NCBI RefSeq assembly: GCF_007830495.1
Contig: NZ_VLKW01000010.1
Coordinates: 124,001-188,000 of the forward strand
From: Pseudoduganella flava
GTDB lineage: Bacteria > Pseudomonadota > Gammaproteobacteria > Burkholderiales > Burkholderiaceae_D
Direction of reading: 5' to 3'
Length of the DNA stretch: 64,000 bases
In this document: piece after piece, positions 17,210 to 27,132 of the stretch
Numbering within the stretch: position 1 is the first letter of the stretch
Layout: each line of letters opens with the position of its first letter
The notes under the pieces: generated by a model
The model's database searches: none
What the model was told of the DNA's origin: nothing
What the model saw: the letters and a program-made list of their open reading frames with translations, nothing else
Position numbers and translations under genes: made by a program

Positions 17210-18955
17210 ATGCTTTCCAGTTCCACTCTTCCTGCGCCGGAGTCCCACCGGCACGCTGTCGACGCCATGCTCGAGGAAGCAGGCGACATCGTGTTCCGGC
17301 TGAATCTGCTGGGCCAGATCCTGTTCGCCAGCCGCCGCGCCACCGCGCTGATCGGCGCCGCCGCGCCGCTGGCCGGCCAGCCGCTGCCGGCCTATGTTTC
17401 CGACCTGGACCAGACGCCGCTGCGCACGGCGCTGGCCGACGTGGCCAGGAGCGGCGCCGGCCGGGTCGACGTGCGCATCCCGTCAGGCGATACGGAAGTG
17501 TGGTTCGAGTTGCGCCTGTCGACCTATGCGAACGATGCAGGCGCCGCCGAGGTGCTCGTCGTCGGCCGCGACCTCTCGGTCCAGCAAGCCACCGAGGAGC
17601 GGCTGCGCCACATGGCGACGCACGACGCGCTGACCGAATTGCCGAACCGCCTGCTGCTGTCCGACCGCATCCGCATGACGATCGCGCAGGCGCGCCGCTC
17701 CGGCCAGGGCTTCGCAGTCGCGACGGTCGGCCTGGACGGCTTCAAGAAAGTCAACGACGGCCTGGGCCACCCGGTCGGCGACGCCGTGCTGAAAATGGCC
17801 GCGCAGCGGCTGCGCCGCACGCTGCGCGACAGCGACACGCTGGCACGCGTGGGTGGCGACGAATTCGTCGCGGTGCTGCCGGGGACCTTCAACGAGCAGC
17901 AGATCCGCCTCGTCACGGGCCGGCTGCTGGCCACGGTGCAGTCGCCGTTCGAAGTGGCCGGCCACACGATCTACGTGGGCGCCTCGATCGGCGTCGCCGT
18001 CTATCCCCAGCACGCGGAAGACGAAGTCCGGCTGGTGGCGCTGGCCGACGCCGCGCTGTCGCGCGCGAAGGAAACGGGCAAGGCCCGCTGCGTCGTCTAC
18101 AGCCCGCGCCACAACAGCCCGACGGAGCACGACATCTCGCTGGAAGCGGCGATGTTCCAGGCCGTGCGCGAAGGCGAGTTCGTGCTGTATTACCAGCCGA
18201 TCGTCGACGCGAAGACGCGCGAGATCGAAGGTTTCGAGACGCTGATGCGGTGGAAGCACCCGACGCTCGGCATGGTCTCGCCGGCGCGCTTCATTCCGAT
18301 CGCCGAAACCAATGGGTTGATCAACCTGCTGGGCGCGTGGGCGCTGAAGGCGGCCTGCGTGCAGCTCAAGCAGTTCGAGGAGGCGGCCCGGCGGCCGCTG
18401 TACATCTCTGTTAATATCAGCCCCCGCCAATTTCGCAACGATAAATTCCTTGAAGTGCTCGACGACGCCATCGCCTTTTCCGGCATCTCCGGCGCGCAGC
18501 TCGTGCTGGAGATCACGGAGGGTACCCTGATGATCGATCCCGCCCACGCCGAAACGATTCTCGCCAAGATGGCCGAGCGCCACGCCCGCATCGCGATCGA
18601 CGATTTCGGCACTGGCTACTCGTCGCTCGCCTACCTGAAGCGCTTCCCGATCTCGGTGCTGAAGATCGACCGCGCATTCATCCGCGACCTGCCCGGTTCG
18701 CAGAAGGATGGCGCGATCTGTAACGCGGTGCTGGACCTGGCGCGGCACCTGTCGCTGTCCGTCGTCGCCGAAGGCGTCGAGACGGAGGAGCAGTTCGCCT
18801 ACATGAGCGAGCGCGGTTGCCAGTACGTGCAAGGCTACCTGACCGGCAAGCCGATGGCGGCCAACGTCGCGATCACGGCGCTGACCGAGCGTCACTATGC
18901 CGACCTGATGCCGGCGGACGCCGCGCCGCATCCAGCATTGCGGGCGATGCCATGA
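17210..18955 (+). CDS. PAS-GGDEF-EAL cyclic-di-GMP protein
   Basis: A 581-residue cytoplasmic protein. A PAS-like sensor (residues ~20-140) precedes a GGDEF domain (~145-310) with intact RVGGDEFVAVLPG, so cyclase activity is possible. A full EAL domain follows (~320-570): the signature is GFETLMRW (EAL in the form ETL), with SVNISPRQF, LEITEGTLM, IDDFGTGYSSLAYL, LKIDRAFI and VVAEGVET all present, so phosphodiesterase activity is likely. No membrane segment is seen. Start 17210 was chosen; an in-frame TTG lies 11 codons upstream. The stop overlaps the ATG of the HDOD gene (ATGA), so the two are coupled. Confidence 0.9.
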   Translation: MLSSSTLPAPESHRHAVDAMLEEAGDIVFRLNLLGQILFASRRATALIGAAAPLAGQPLPAYVSDLDQTPLRTALADVARSGAGRVDVRIPSGDTEVWFELRLSTYANDAGAAEVLVVGRDLSVQQATEERLRHMATHDALTELPNRLLLSDRIRMTIAQARRSGQGFAVATVGLDGFKKVNDGLGHPVGDAVLKMAAQRLRRTLRDSDTLARVGGDEFVAVLPGTFNEQQIRLVTGRLLATVQSPFEVAGHTIYVGASIGVAVYPQHAEDEVRLVALADAALSRAKETGKARCVVYSPRHNSPTEHDISLEAAMFQAVREGEFVLYYQPIVDAKTREIEGFETLMRWKHPTLGMVSPARFIPIAETNGLINLLGAWALKAACVQLKQFEEAARRPLYISVNISPRQFRNDKFLEVLDDAIAFSGISGAQLVLEITEGTLMIDPAHAETILAKMAERHARIAIDDFGTGYSSLAYLKRFPISVLKIDRAFIRDLPGSQKDGAICNAVLDLARHLSLSVVAEGVETEEQFAYMSERGCQYVQGYLTGKPMAANVAITALTERHYADLMPADAAPHPALRAMP

Positions 18956-20445
18956 TCGAGTCCTTCAACGCCGCCACGGTCCTCGGCAACCAGACCCTCG
19001 CGCTGCTGTGGGAACGCACCCGCCGCCAGGGCGACATGCCGGCCTTCGCCAAGGCCATCTCGGCCGTGCTGGGCGCGATGCGCGGCGAAGAGGACGGCCA
19101 GTTCAGCATGACGGAGACGGTGCTGTCCGACCCTGTGCTGACGAACAAGGTGCTGCGCCTGGCGAACAGCAGCATGTATTCCGCGTTCGGCCAGCACGTC
19201 AACACGGTCACCAAGGCCGTGCTGGTGCTGGGTACCGAGGCGATCGGCCACCTCGCGCTGGGCCTGAAGCTCGTCGAGGAACTGGCCGCCGCGTCACCCG
19301 ATTCGACGCAGGCGCACATCGAAATGGAGAAGGCCGTGCTGGCCGGCCTGATCGCCCGCGAAATCGCCGGCGCCGCGCGCAGCCCGCAGACGGAAGAAGC
19401 CGTGGTCTGCTCGATGCTGCACACGCTGGGCCGCATGATGATCACGTTCTACATGCCCGAACTGTGGACCAGGCTGCGGCAGCAGGCCGGTACCGGCAAC
19501 GAGGACGAGGCGGCCATTGCCGTGCTGGGCCTGTCGCTGGCCGACGTCGGCATCGCCACCGCGCAGCGCTGGGGCTTGCCGAGGAACCTGGTTTCCGGCA
19601 TGCGCACCGTCGAACCGGCCGAACCCGGCTCACCGCTGGGCGCCACCGACTGGGTCGCGACGATTTCAACCCTGGCGCGCCGCTGCGCCGCCGCGCTGTG
19701 GCACGACAACGAAGCCGGCACCGCCGAGGTACGCAATGTGGCGGCCGCGTACGCGCCGATGCTGGGGCTGGACTTGGCGCGCATCGACGCGGCCATCGAA
19801 CACGCGAAGGAAGCGGCGCTGGAAGAACTGACGATCGCGCCGCTGTCAAAACCCGCCGAGCGCCGCGCCAAGGCGCTGGCGAAGACGCGCCAGCGTGCGG
19901 CCGGCAACAAGATCCTGCAAAGCGGCCTGGCCGACATGCGCGACGTGCTCGATACCGCGAGCCCGGGGCAGATGGTGTCGATGGCGCTGGAGACCGTGTA
20001 CAAGGGCCTGGACTTCTCGCGCGCCGTCGCGTTCGTGCGCAACCGCCGCGAAAACCGTTATTCGGCGCGGATGTGCTTTGGCGACGCGATGAAGGAACAC
20101 CTGGCCAATATGGCGTTCGAGGACAGCTACGAGCCGAACGTGTTCCACGCGGCGTTGAACAGCGACCGCGTGATCTTCATCGAGAATGCGCGCGATCCGA
20201 AGTTCGCGGCCAAGCTGCCGCACTGGTGGAAGTCGACCTTGGCCGAGGCGCGCAGCTTCGTGATCCTGCCGCTGTCCGCCAACGGCCAGCCGGCCGGTTT
20301 CCTGTACGGCGACTGGGACGAGACGTTCCCGCCGATCCAGCTGTCGCAGACGGAATTCGCACTGCTCAACGATATGCGCGCGCTCGTCGTCAAGTCCGTC
20401 GAGCGCCGCCACCAGCACGAAATGCTCAGCAGCCGCGCTGCTTGA
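18952..20445 (+). CDS. HDOD domain protein with C-terminal GAF-like region
   Basis: A 497-residue protein. Residues ~20-225 form an HDOD domain: LGAMRGEEDGQFSMTETVLSDPVLTNKVLRLANSS is the standard opening, and SMLHTLGRMMITFYMPE marks the later helices. HDOD proteins lack the HD catalytic residues and act as signalling scaffolds. The C-terminal third (from about 330, LQSGLADMRDVLDTASPGQMVSMALE through FVILPLSANGQPAGFLYGDWD) resembles a GAF domain. Start codon overlap (ATGA) with the PAS-GGDEF-EAL gene indicates a two-gene signalling unit. Confidence 0.85.
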   Translation: MIESFNAATVLGNQTLALLWERTRRQGDMPAFAKAISAVLGAMRGEEDGQFSMTETVLSDPVLTNKVLRLANSSMYSAFGQHVNTVTKAVLVLGTEAIGHLALGLKLVEELAAASPDSTQAHIEMEKAVLAGLIAREIAGAARSPQTEEAVVCSMLHTLGRMMITFYMPELWTRLRQQAGTGNEDEAAIAVLGLSLADVGIATAQRWGLPRNLVSGMRTVEPAEPGSPLGATDWVATISTLARRCAAALWHDNEAGTAEVRNVAAAYAPMLGLDLARIDAAIEHAKEAALEELTIAPLSKPAERRAKALAKTRQRAAGNKILQSGLADMRDVLDTASPGQMVSMALETVYKGLDFSRAVAFVRNRRENRYSARMCFGDAMKEHLANMAFEDSYEPNVFHAALNSDRVIFIENARDPKFAAKLPHWWKSTLAEARSFVILPLSANGQPAGFLYGDWDETFPPIQLSQTEFALLNDMRALVVKSVERRHQHEMLSSRAA

Positions 20446-20461
20446 GCGGCATCTTGCGGTA

Positions 20462-20482
20462 CCGCCGGGTCAACCCCGGCGG
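20462..20482. terminator. Hairpin between convergent HDOD gene and aroC
   Basis: CCGCCGGG, loop TCAAC, CCCGGCGG: an 8-bp perfect GC stem in the 45-bp convergent gap. No T-run follows on either strand, so it is a weaker terminator candidate. Confidence 0.45.
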
Positions 20483-20490
20483 CATTCCCC

Positions 20491-21594
20491 TCAGCCAGCC
20501 CGCGCGATGTCCGGCGTCTGCACGTGCACGTCGCCGCACTGGGCGCGATGCATCAGCGCGTGATCCATCAGCACCAGCGCCAGCATCGCCTCGGCGATCG
20601 GCGTGGCGCGAATGCCGACGCACGGATCGTGGCGGCCGAACGTCTCCACCGTGACGGGGTTGCCGGCCTTGTCGATCGAGCGGCGCGGCGTACGGATCGA
20701 CGATGTCGGCTTGATCGCGATCGATACCGTGATGTCCTGCCCCGTCGAGATGCCGCCCAGGATGCCGCCGGCGTGGTTGCCGACGAAGCCTTGAGGCGTC
20801 AGCTCGTCGCCATGCTCGGAGCCGCGCTGCGCGACGGAGTCGAAGCCGGCGCCGATCTCGATGCCCTTCACGGCGTTGATGCCCATCATTGCGTAGGCGA
20901 TGTCGGCATCGAGCTTGTCGTAGATCGGCTGGCCCAGGCCCACCGGCACGTTCTTCGCGACGACGTCGATGCGCGCGCCGATCGAGTCGCCGGCCTTGCG
21001 CAGCTCGTCCATATAGGTTTCCATCCGCGCGATCAAGGCCGCGTCGCTGGTCGCGGCAAAGAACGGGTTGCCGGCCACGTGGGCGAAGTCCTGGAACGGC
21101 ACCTCGATGTCGCCCAGCTGGCGCATGCAGCCGAAGAACTCGGTGCCGTACTGCGCCTTCAGCCATTTCTTCGCGATGGCCGCGGCGCCGACGACTGGCG
21201 CCGTCAGCCGCGCCGACGAGCGGCCGCCGCCGCGCGGGTCGCGCACGCCGTATTTGTGCCAGTACGTGTAGTCGGCATGGCCGGGGCGGAAGCTGTCGGC
21301 GATATTGCCGTAATCCTTGCTGCGCTGGTCTTCGTTACGGATCAGCAGCGCGATCGGCGTGCCGGTCGTCACGCCTTCGTAGACGCCCGACAGGATCTGC
21401 ACCGCATCCGGCTCCTGGCGTTGCGTCACGTGGCGCGACGTGCCGGGCTTGCGGCGGTCCAGCTCGGGCTGGATGTCCGCCTCGGACAGCGCCAGCCCCG
21501 GCGGGCAGCCGTCGATCACGCAGCCGATCGCAGGTCCATGGGATTCGCCAAAAGTCGTAACGGTGAACAGCTTGCCAAAGGAATTACCGGACAT
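20491..21594 (-). CDS. aroC: Chorismate synthase
   Basis: A 367-residue enzyme for the last shikimate step (EPSP to chorismate, FMN-dependent). The start [19 protein letters not shown] and the signatures [40 protein letters not shown] and [19 protein letters not shown] are intact. ATG 21594 was chosen from the conserved N-terminus; an in-frame upstream extension of 79 codons is not homologous. It is divergent from the response regulator gene across 227 bp that hold a promoter and palindrome. Confidence 0.97.
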   Translation of the reverse strand: MSGNSFGKLFTVTTFGESHGPAIGCVIDGCPPGLALSEADIQPELDRRKPGTSRHVTQRQEPDAVQILSGVYEGVTTGTPIALLIRNEDQRSKDYGNIADSFRPGHADYTYWHKYGVRDPRGGGRSSARLTAPVVGAAAIAKKWLKAQYGTEFFGCMRQLGDIEVPFQDFAHVAGNPFFAATSDAALIARMETYMDELRKAGDSIGARIDVVAKNVPVGLGQPIYDKLDADIAYAMMGINAVKGIEIGAGFDSVAQRGSEHGDELTPQGFVGNHAGGILGGISTGQDITVSIAIKPTSSIRTPRRSIDKAGNPVTVETFGRHDPCVGIRATPIAEAMLALVLMDHALMHRAQCGDVHVQTPDIARAG

Positions 21595-21713
21595 GATGAT
21601 CTCAATCTTGGAATAACTGGCAATTTTACCACTTGGCCATCGGCCTATCCAGCGCGGCCGCTCGGCACGGCCCGCCATGCGTCCTGCATGCGACAACCGA
21701 GTAAATTTTCTAA

Positions 21714-21741
21714 TTGGAAACTTTATAGACGGGTCTATAAT
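21714..21741 (+). promoter_or_regulatory. Promoter with overlapping TetR-type palindrome
   Basis: TTGGAA (21714-21719), 16 bp, TATAAT (21736-21741) point at the response-regulator gene 81 bp downstream. A perfect inverted repeat TATAGACGGGTCTATA (21724-21739; 7-bp arms, 2-bp centre) covers the spacer and the start of the -10 box. The TAGAC...GTCTA core resembles operators of NemR/AcuR-like TetR repressors. No TetR gene lies in the window. Confidence 0.55.
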
Positions 21742-21821
21742 CGAGCTAGTCACGCGCCGGACACGTGCCCTTTCCGCTATATACTGGCCGCGCGCGACTA
21801 GACAACTCTGGAGAAGGACGC

Positions 21822-24053
21822 ATGCCCCCATCGATCACTCCTCTCGGCGCCGGCCCCGCGGACCAGGACGACCTTGTCTTCCTGGAAGAGGACCCTGTGC
21901 AGGAACACGGCGCGCCGCGCCGGCCCTGGCGCGTGATGATCGTCGACGACGACGAGGATGTGCATTCCACCACCACATTCGCCCTGGGCAACCTGGACAT
22001 GCAGGGCCGCCCGCTGGAATTCCTGCACGCCTACTCGGCCGCCGAAGCGCGCGCGCTGCTGGCGCGGGAAAGCGAGATCGCCGTCATCCTGCTCGACGTC
22101 GTGATGGAGCAGGACGATGCCGGCCTGCGCCTCGTGCGCCACATCCGCGAAACGCTGAAGCTGGCGGACGTGCGCATCATCCTGCGCACCGGCCAGCCCG
22201 GCTACGCGCCGGAGATCGACGCGATCCGCGACTTCGACATCAACGACTACAAGACCAAGTCCGAACTGACCCGGATCAAGCTGTACACGACGGTGACGGC
22301 CGCGATCCGCTCGTACGAACAGATCCGCCGCATCAATGCGAGCCGCCAGGGGCTGGACCGGATCGTGCACGCCAGCACCGAGCTGATGGCGCTGCACGGC
22401 GTGCACAATTTCGCCGTCGGCGCACTGGCGCAGGCCGCCGCGCTGCTGGGCGCGCAGCCTTCCGGCCTGCTGTGCGTGGGCACCGACGGGCCGGCGCAGC
22501 ACGTGCTTGCCGCCATCGGCGCCTGGCAGGAATACGAAGGCCGCGACCTGGATGCCGGCGGCGTGCCGCCACTCCTGGCGCGGGCGCTGGCCGAGCGGCG
22601 CAACCTGTATGCCGAGCATGCCGTGGCGCTGTACCTGGCCGGCAAGTCGTGCCGCACATTCGGCGCGCTGATCGACGTGCCCCGGCTGCCCACGGAACTG
22701 GAGCAGCGCCTGCTGGACGTGTACGCGGCCAACGTGGCCGTCGGGCTGGACAACGTCGAGCTGCTGTCGCATCTGCACGAGGCGGCGTTCTTCGACACGC
22801 TGTCGAAGCTGCCGAACCGCACCCGCCTGATCGAGATCCTCGACGCGACGCTGGCCGGGCCGGCGCGTGCCGACGCCACGCTGTGCCTCGTCGACCTCGA
22901 CCACTTCGCCGAGACCAACGACGCGCTGGGCCACGAGTTCGGCGACATGCTGCTGGCCGCCGTGGCGCGCCGGCTCCGGCACAGCCTGGGCGGGCAGCTG
23001 ACGGTAGCGCGGATCGGCGGCGACATCTTCTGCGTGCTGGGCAGTGCCGCGCAAGTGCAGCCGGGGCCGATCCTCGGCCTGTTCCAGCAACCGTTCGACA
23101 TCGAAGGTCAGACCGTGCAGGTCACCGCGACGCTGGGCCTGGTGCGCCTGGCGGAGCACGACGGCAGCGGCACGGACGCGTTGAAGGATGCCGACATCGC
23201 CTTGAAGCGGGCCAAATCGCAGCAGCGTGCCGGCCACTTCTACTTCACGCGCAATATGGGCGTGGAGATCCGCGAACGGGTGCGGATGATGCATGCGCTG
23301 CGCACGGCGTTCAACCGCCACGAACTGTACCTCGCGTATCAGCCGCAGATGGACCTGCACACCCGCCGCCCTGTCGGCGCGGAAGCGCTGCTGCGCTGGC
23401 GCACGGCGGACGGCGTCAACGTGTCGCCCGACCGCTTCATTCCGATCGCCGAGTATTCCGGGCTGATCATCCACATCGGCGAATGGGTATTGCGCACGGC
23501 CTGCGCCGAGCTGGTGCGGCTGCGCGCGGCCGGCCATACGGACTTCACGATGTCGGTGAACGTGTCGCAGGTGCAGTTCCGGCACCCGCAATTCGTGCAG
23601 ATGCTGCGCCGCGCGCTGGCCGATACGGGTGCCCCGCCCCGCTACATCGAGCTGGAAATCACGGAATCGATGGCGATGGACGAGCCGGATACGTTCGTCG
23701 AGATGCTGGCGCAGGTGAAGGAGACGGGCGTACATATCGCGATCGACGACTTCGGCACGGGCTTCTCGTCGCTGTCGCACCTGCAGCGGCTGCGCGTGGA
23801 CCGGCTGAAGATCGACCGCGCGTTCGTCACCGAAATCACGGGTTCCGCGCGCGGCAGCAGCATTGCCGAGATGGTGATCCAGCTGGGCCGCAACCTGGGC
23901 CTGTCGATCGTGGCGGAAGGGGTCGAGGACGAGCGCCAGGCGCAGGTGTTGTACCACCTGGGCTGCCCGCTGGCGCAGGGCTTCCTGTTCGCGCGGCCGA
24001 TGGCGGCCGGCGACCTGTCCACATGGCTGGCCGGCGAGGCGGCGCGCGCCTAG
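21822..24053 (+). CDS. Response regulator with DUF3369, GGDEF-like and EAL domains
   Basis: A 743-residue signalling protein. The receiver domain (about 35-170) has [19 protein letters not shown] and the phospho-acceptor Asp in [14 protein letters not shown]3369 sensor-like domain (~175-320) follows. The GGDEF domain (~330-480) carries [16 protein letters not shown] has become GGDIF, so cyclase activity is probably lost. The EAL domain (~490-735) is intact: [46 protein letters not shown]. Phosphorylation-controlled c-di-GMP hydrolysis is the best inference. GGAGAAGG precedes ATG 21822; its histidine kinase is not adjacent. Confidence 0.9.
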   Translation: MPPSITPLGAGPADQDDLVFLEEDPVQEHGAPRRPWRVMIVDDDEDVHSTTTFALGNLDMQGRPLEFLHAYSAAEARALLARESEIAVILLDVVMEQDDAGLRLVRHIRETLKLADVRIILRTGQPGYAPEIDAIRDFDINDYKTKSELTRIKLYTTVTAAIRSYEQIRRINASRQGLDRIVHASTELMALHGVHNFAVGALAQAAALLGAQPSGLLCVGTDGPAQHVLAAIGAWQEYEGRDLDAGGVPPLLARALAERRNLYAEHAVALYLAGKSCRTFGALIDVPRLPTELEQRLLDVYAANVAVGLDNVELLSHLHEAAFFDTLSKLPNRTRLIEILDATLAGPARADATLCLVDLDHFAETNDALGHEFGDMLLAAVARRLRHSLGGQLTVARIGGDIFCVLGSAAQVQPGPILGLFQQPFDIEGQTVQVTATLGLVRLAEHDGSGTDALKDADIALKRAKSQQRAGHFYFTRNMGVEIRERVRMMHALRTAFNRHELYLAYQPQMDLHTRRPVGAEALLRWRTADGVNVSPDRFIPIAEYSGLIIHIGEWVLRTACAELVRLRAAGHTDFTMSVNVSQVQFRHPQFVQMLRRALADTGAPPRYIELEITESMAMDEPDTFVEMLAQVKETGVHIAIDDFGTGFSSLSHLQRLRVDRLKIDRAFVTEITGSARGSSIAEMVIQLGRNLGLSIVAEGVEDERQAQVLYHLGCPLAQGFLFARPMAAGDLSTWLAGEAARA

Positions 24054-24111
24054 GCCGACGCCTGCGTGCGGACCAAACGGTGACGCGGCAGCGCGTCTAC
24101 CGTGTTACGGC

Positions 24112-24567
24112 TCAGCTGGTGGCTTCGTCCTGCTCGGCCGGCCAGTCGCGGATGTAGGCCTTCAGCATGCGGTTCTCGAAGCTTTGCGCTTCCAGCACGG
24201 CACGCGCCACGTCGTAGAACGAGATCACACCGAGCAGCGTCTTCGCGTTCATCACGGGCAGGTAGCGCGCGTGCTTTTCCAGCATGATGCGGCGCACTTC
24301 GTTGACGTCGGTATCCGGCGTCACCGTGATAGGGTGGTCGTCCATGTGCTTGCGCACGGTGCCGCCGCCGACCGAGCCCTCGTTCGCATGCAGCGCCTTG
24401 AGCACTTCGCGGAACGTCAGCATGCCGACCAGGTCGCCATACTCCATCACGACGAGCGAGCCGATGTCCTTTTCGGCCATCGTGTTCGCCGCTTCCACCA
24501 GCGGCTGGTCCGGGGTGATCGTGTAGAGGATGTTGCCCTTGACTTGAAGGATTTCTGAGACTTTCAT
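24112..24567 (-). CDS. Two-CBS-domain protein
   Basis: A 151-residue protein made of a CBS pair (about residues 10-65 and 75-130): ITPDQPLVEAANTMAEKDIGSLVVM and ITVTPDTDVNEVRRIMLEKHARYLPVM are the two repeats. CBS pairs bind adenine nucleotides and act as energy sensors. No catalytic or transport domain is attached, so it is a stand-alone regulator of unknown target. It lies after the convergent EAL gene with a 58-bp gap, alone on its strand. Confidence 0.9.
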   Translation of the reverse strand: MKVSEILQVKGNILYTITPDQPLVEAANTMAEKDIGSLVVMEYGDLVGMLTFREVLKALHANEGSVGGGTVRKHMDDHPITVTPDTDVNEVRRIMLEKHARYLPVMNAKTLLGVISFYDVARAVLEAQSFENRMLKAYIRDWPAEQDEATS

Positions 24568-24679
24568 GGTCGCCGTCCTGTCCGCCGCGCTGACGCGGCT
24601 ATGAATGAAGTTTGTTTTATTCTAAGCCTTCCGAGGCAATGTAGCGTATGCCCCGTAAAAAATCCAGCGTTGCGCCCGA

Positions 24680-26059
24680 TCAGTCCGCAACACCGGTGCG
24701 CCCCGGCGCCGGGCCGAAATGGTCCGCCAGGCTCAGGCCCAGGCCGGCCTCGACGGCCTCCTCCACCTGCCGCGCCAGCCGCGCCGCGTCGCGCCGGGCC
24801 TGCACATCGCGCGGGTCCATCGACTCCTGCGCCACGCCCGCGTTGACGGGCATGCCGCCGAACACGAACAGCCGGTAGACGTCCGCCAGGGTCAGCTTGC
24901 TGGCATTGGCCAGCAGCACCCAGTGGTCGCCCGTATCGCTGATGTGCTTGCCGAACTGCACGCGCGGAGCGGGATCGCCGCGCACCCTGCCCACCCAGCC
25001 CGGCGCCTGCATGCGCTCTAGCAGGTCCTCCAGCTCGGCGAAACCCAGCCGCGTGCGGGCCCGCAGCGCGGCCGCCGACACGAGCGCCGTGTCGCCGTAG
25101 CGACAGGCACCGTGCAGCACCTTCAGCACGGCCAGCGCGTCGACGAACGCGCCGCCCGGTACGGGTTCGTACCACCAGCGCTCGTACTTGACGATCGGCA
25201 GCGCCGCGGCCAGCAAGGCGCCCAGCAGCGTGATCAGCCACGAGACGTACACCCACAGAAGGAACAGCGGCAGCGCGGCCAGGGCGCCGTAGATCTTCGA
25301 ATAGGTGGGGAACTGCGTGATGAACACGGCGAAGCCCCGTTTGGCCAGTTCGAACGCGAGGCCGGCCAGCACGCCGCCGGACAGCGCATCGCGCCAGTCG
25401 ACGACCTTGTTCGGCACGGCGATATACAGGAACGTGAAGCCGGCCGACGTCAGCACGATCGACAGGATCGCGTAGAACAGCGCGCCGAACACGTTGCCCA
25501 CCAGGTTCGACGTGGCCGAGAACAGGTGCGTCGACAGCGAGATCGACACCCCGATCACCAGGGGCCCCAGCGTGATCAGCGCCCAGTAGACGAGGATGCG
25601 GCGGGTCCAGCGGCGCTCGGCGCGCACCCGCCAGATGCGGTTGAAGACCCGCTCGATCATGCCCATCATCGCCACCGACGTCAGCACGAGCGTCACGGCG
25701 CCGACGGCGGAAAGCCGCGTGGCGCTGGCCGCGAACGTCGTCAGGTACGACAGGATCGTGTTCGAGATCGCCTTCGGCATCACGCTCTGGATGAAGTACG
25801 CCTCCAGCGCCGTGCGGAACGTCTTGAACATCGGGAACGTGGTGAACACGGCCAGCGCGATCGTCAGCACCGGCACCAGCGCGAACACGGTGGTGAACGT
25901 GAGGCCGCCGGCGACCTGCGGCAGGCTTTCCTCGCGCAGCCGGCGCCGCGCGAACAGGTACAGGTCGCGGATCTCGCTCCACGACAGCGCGCGCAGCTCG
26001 GCGATGCCTTCGCCGCAGCTCTTCGCCACATAGGTGTATAACGGTGAGATGAACTTCAA
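24680..26059 (-). CDS. YihY family inner membrane protein (formerly ribonuclease BN)
   Basis: A ~459-residue membrane protein with about six N-terminal helices (from ESLPQVAGGLTFTTVFALVPVLTIALAVF through LFLLWVYVSWLITLLGALL near residue 280) and a soluble C-terminal ~170 residues. This is the YihY/virulence factor BrkB family, wrongly called RNase BN in older annotation; its role is unknown. No ATG precedes the conserved start (KFISPLYTYVAKSC). TTG 26059 with GGGGAAG seven bases upstream is the best candidate; GTG 26065 is the alternative. The open frame continues far upstream but non-homologously. Confidence 0.85.
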   Translation of the reverse strand: MKFISPLYTYVAKSCGEGIAELRALSWSEIRDLYLFARRRLREESLPQVAGGLTFTTVFALVPVLTIALAVFTTFPMFKTFRTALEAYFIQSVMPKAISNTILSYLTTFAASATRLSAVGAVTLVLTSVAMMGMIERVFNRIWRVRAERRWTRRILVYWALITLGPLVIGVSISLSTHLFSATSNLVGNVFGALFYAILSIVLTSAGFTFLYIAVPNKVVDWRDALSGGVLAGLAFELAKRGFAVFITQFPTYSKIYGALAALPLFLLWVYVSWLITLLGALLAAALPIVKYERWWYEPVPGGAFVDALAVLKVLHGACRYGDTALVSAAALRARTRLGFAELEDLLERMQAPGWVGRVRGDPAPRVQFGKHISDTGDHWVLLANASKLTLADVYRLFVFGGMPVNAGVAQESMDPRDVQARRDAARLARQVEEAVEAGLGLSLADHFGPAPGRTGVAD

Positions 26060-26083
26060 ATGCACGCTTCCCCGCGGCCCTGA

Positions 26084-26724
<641 letters not shown>

Positions 26725-26725
<1 letters not shown>

Positions 26726-27132
26726 TGACGAGCCTTTCGCACAAGGTGGCCTGGTGGGGCGCGCTGGCCAGCGTGGCCGCGCTGATCGTCTGGTGCCTGC
26801 TGTGGGAACTGGTGCTCGCGCCGCTGCACCCGGGCGGCTCGTGGCTCGCGCTGAAGGCCGCGCCGCTGCTGTTCCCGCTGGTCGGCGTGCTGAAACGCGA
26901 CCTGTACACGCTGCAATGGTCATCGATGATGATCCTTGCCTACTTCACGGAAGGCGTGGTGCGCGGCTGGAGCGACCGCACAATGCCGTGGCTCGGCTGG
27001 GGCGAGGCGGCGCTGGTCGCCGTGTTCTTCGCCTGCGCGCTGATGTACGTCCACCCGTACAAGAAGGCGGCCAAGCTGGCCGCGCGCCAGCTGCTGGACA
27101 AGGTCGCGCGCAGCCGCAATGGTCAACAATGA
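26725..27132 (+). CDS. DUF2069 membrane protein
   Basis: A 135-residue inner-membrane protein with about four helices (residues 8-28, 43-60, 68-85, 92-110) of family DUF2069. The segment LLFPLVGVLKRDLYTLQWSSMMILAYFTEGVVR is the conserved core. The function is unknown. The start (ATG 26725) overlaps the wrbA stop by one base and the end overlaps the next gene by 14 bp, so it is expressed as part of this operon. Confidence 0.85.

Noticed and set aside
21798-23957. 719-codon minus-strand open frame opposite the response regulator
   Set aside because: Antisense shadow; the plus strand has all receiver and EAL motifs.
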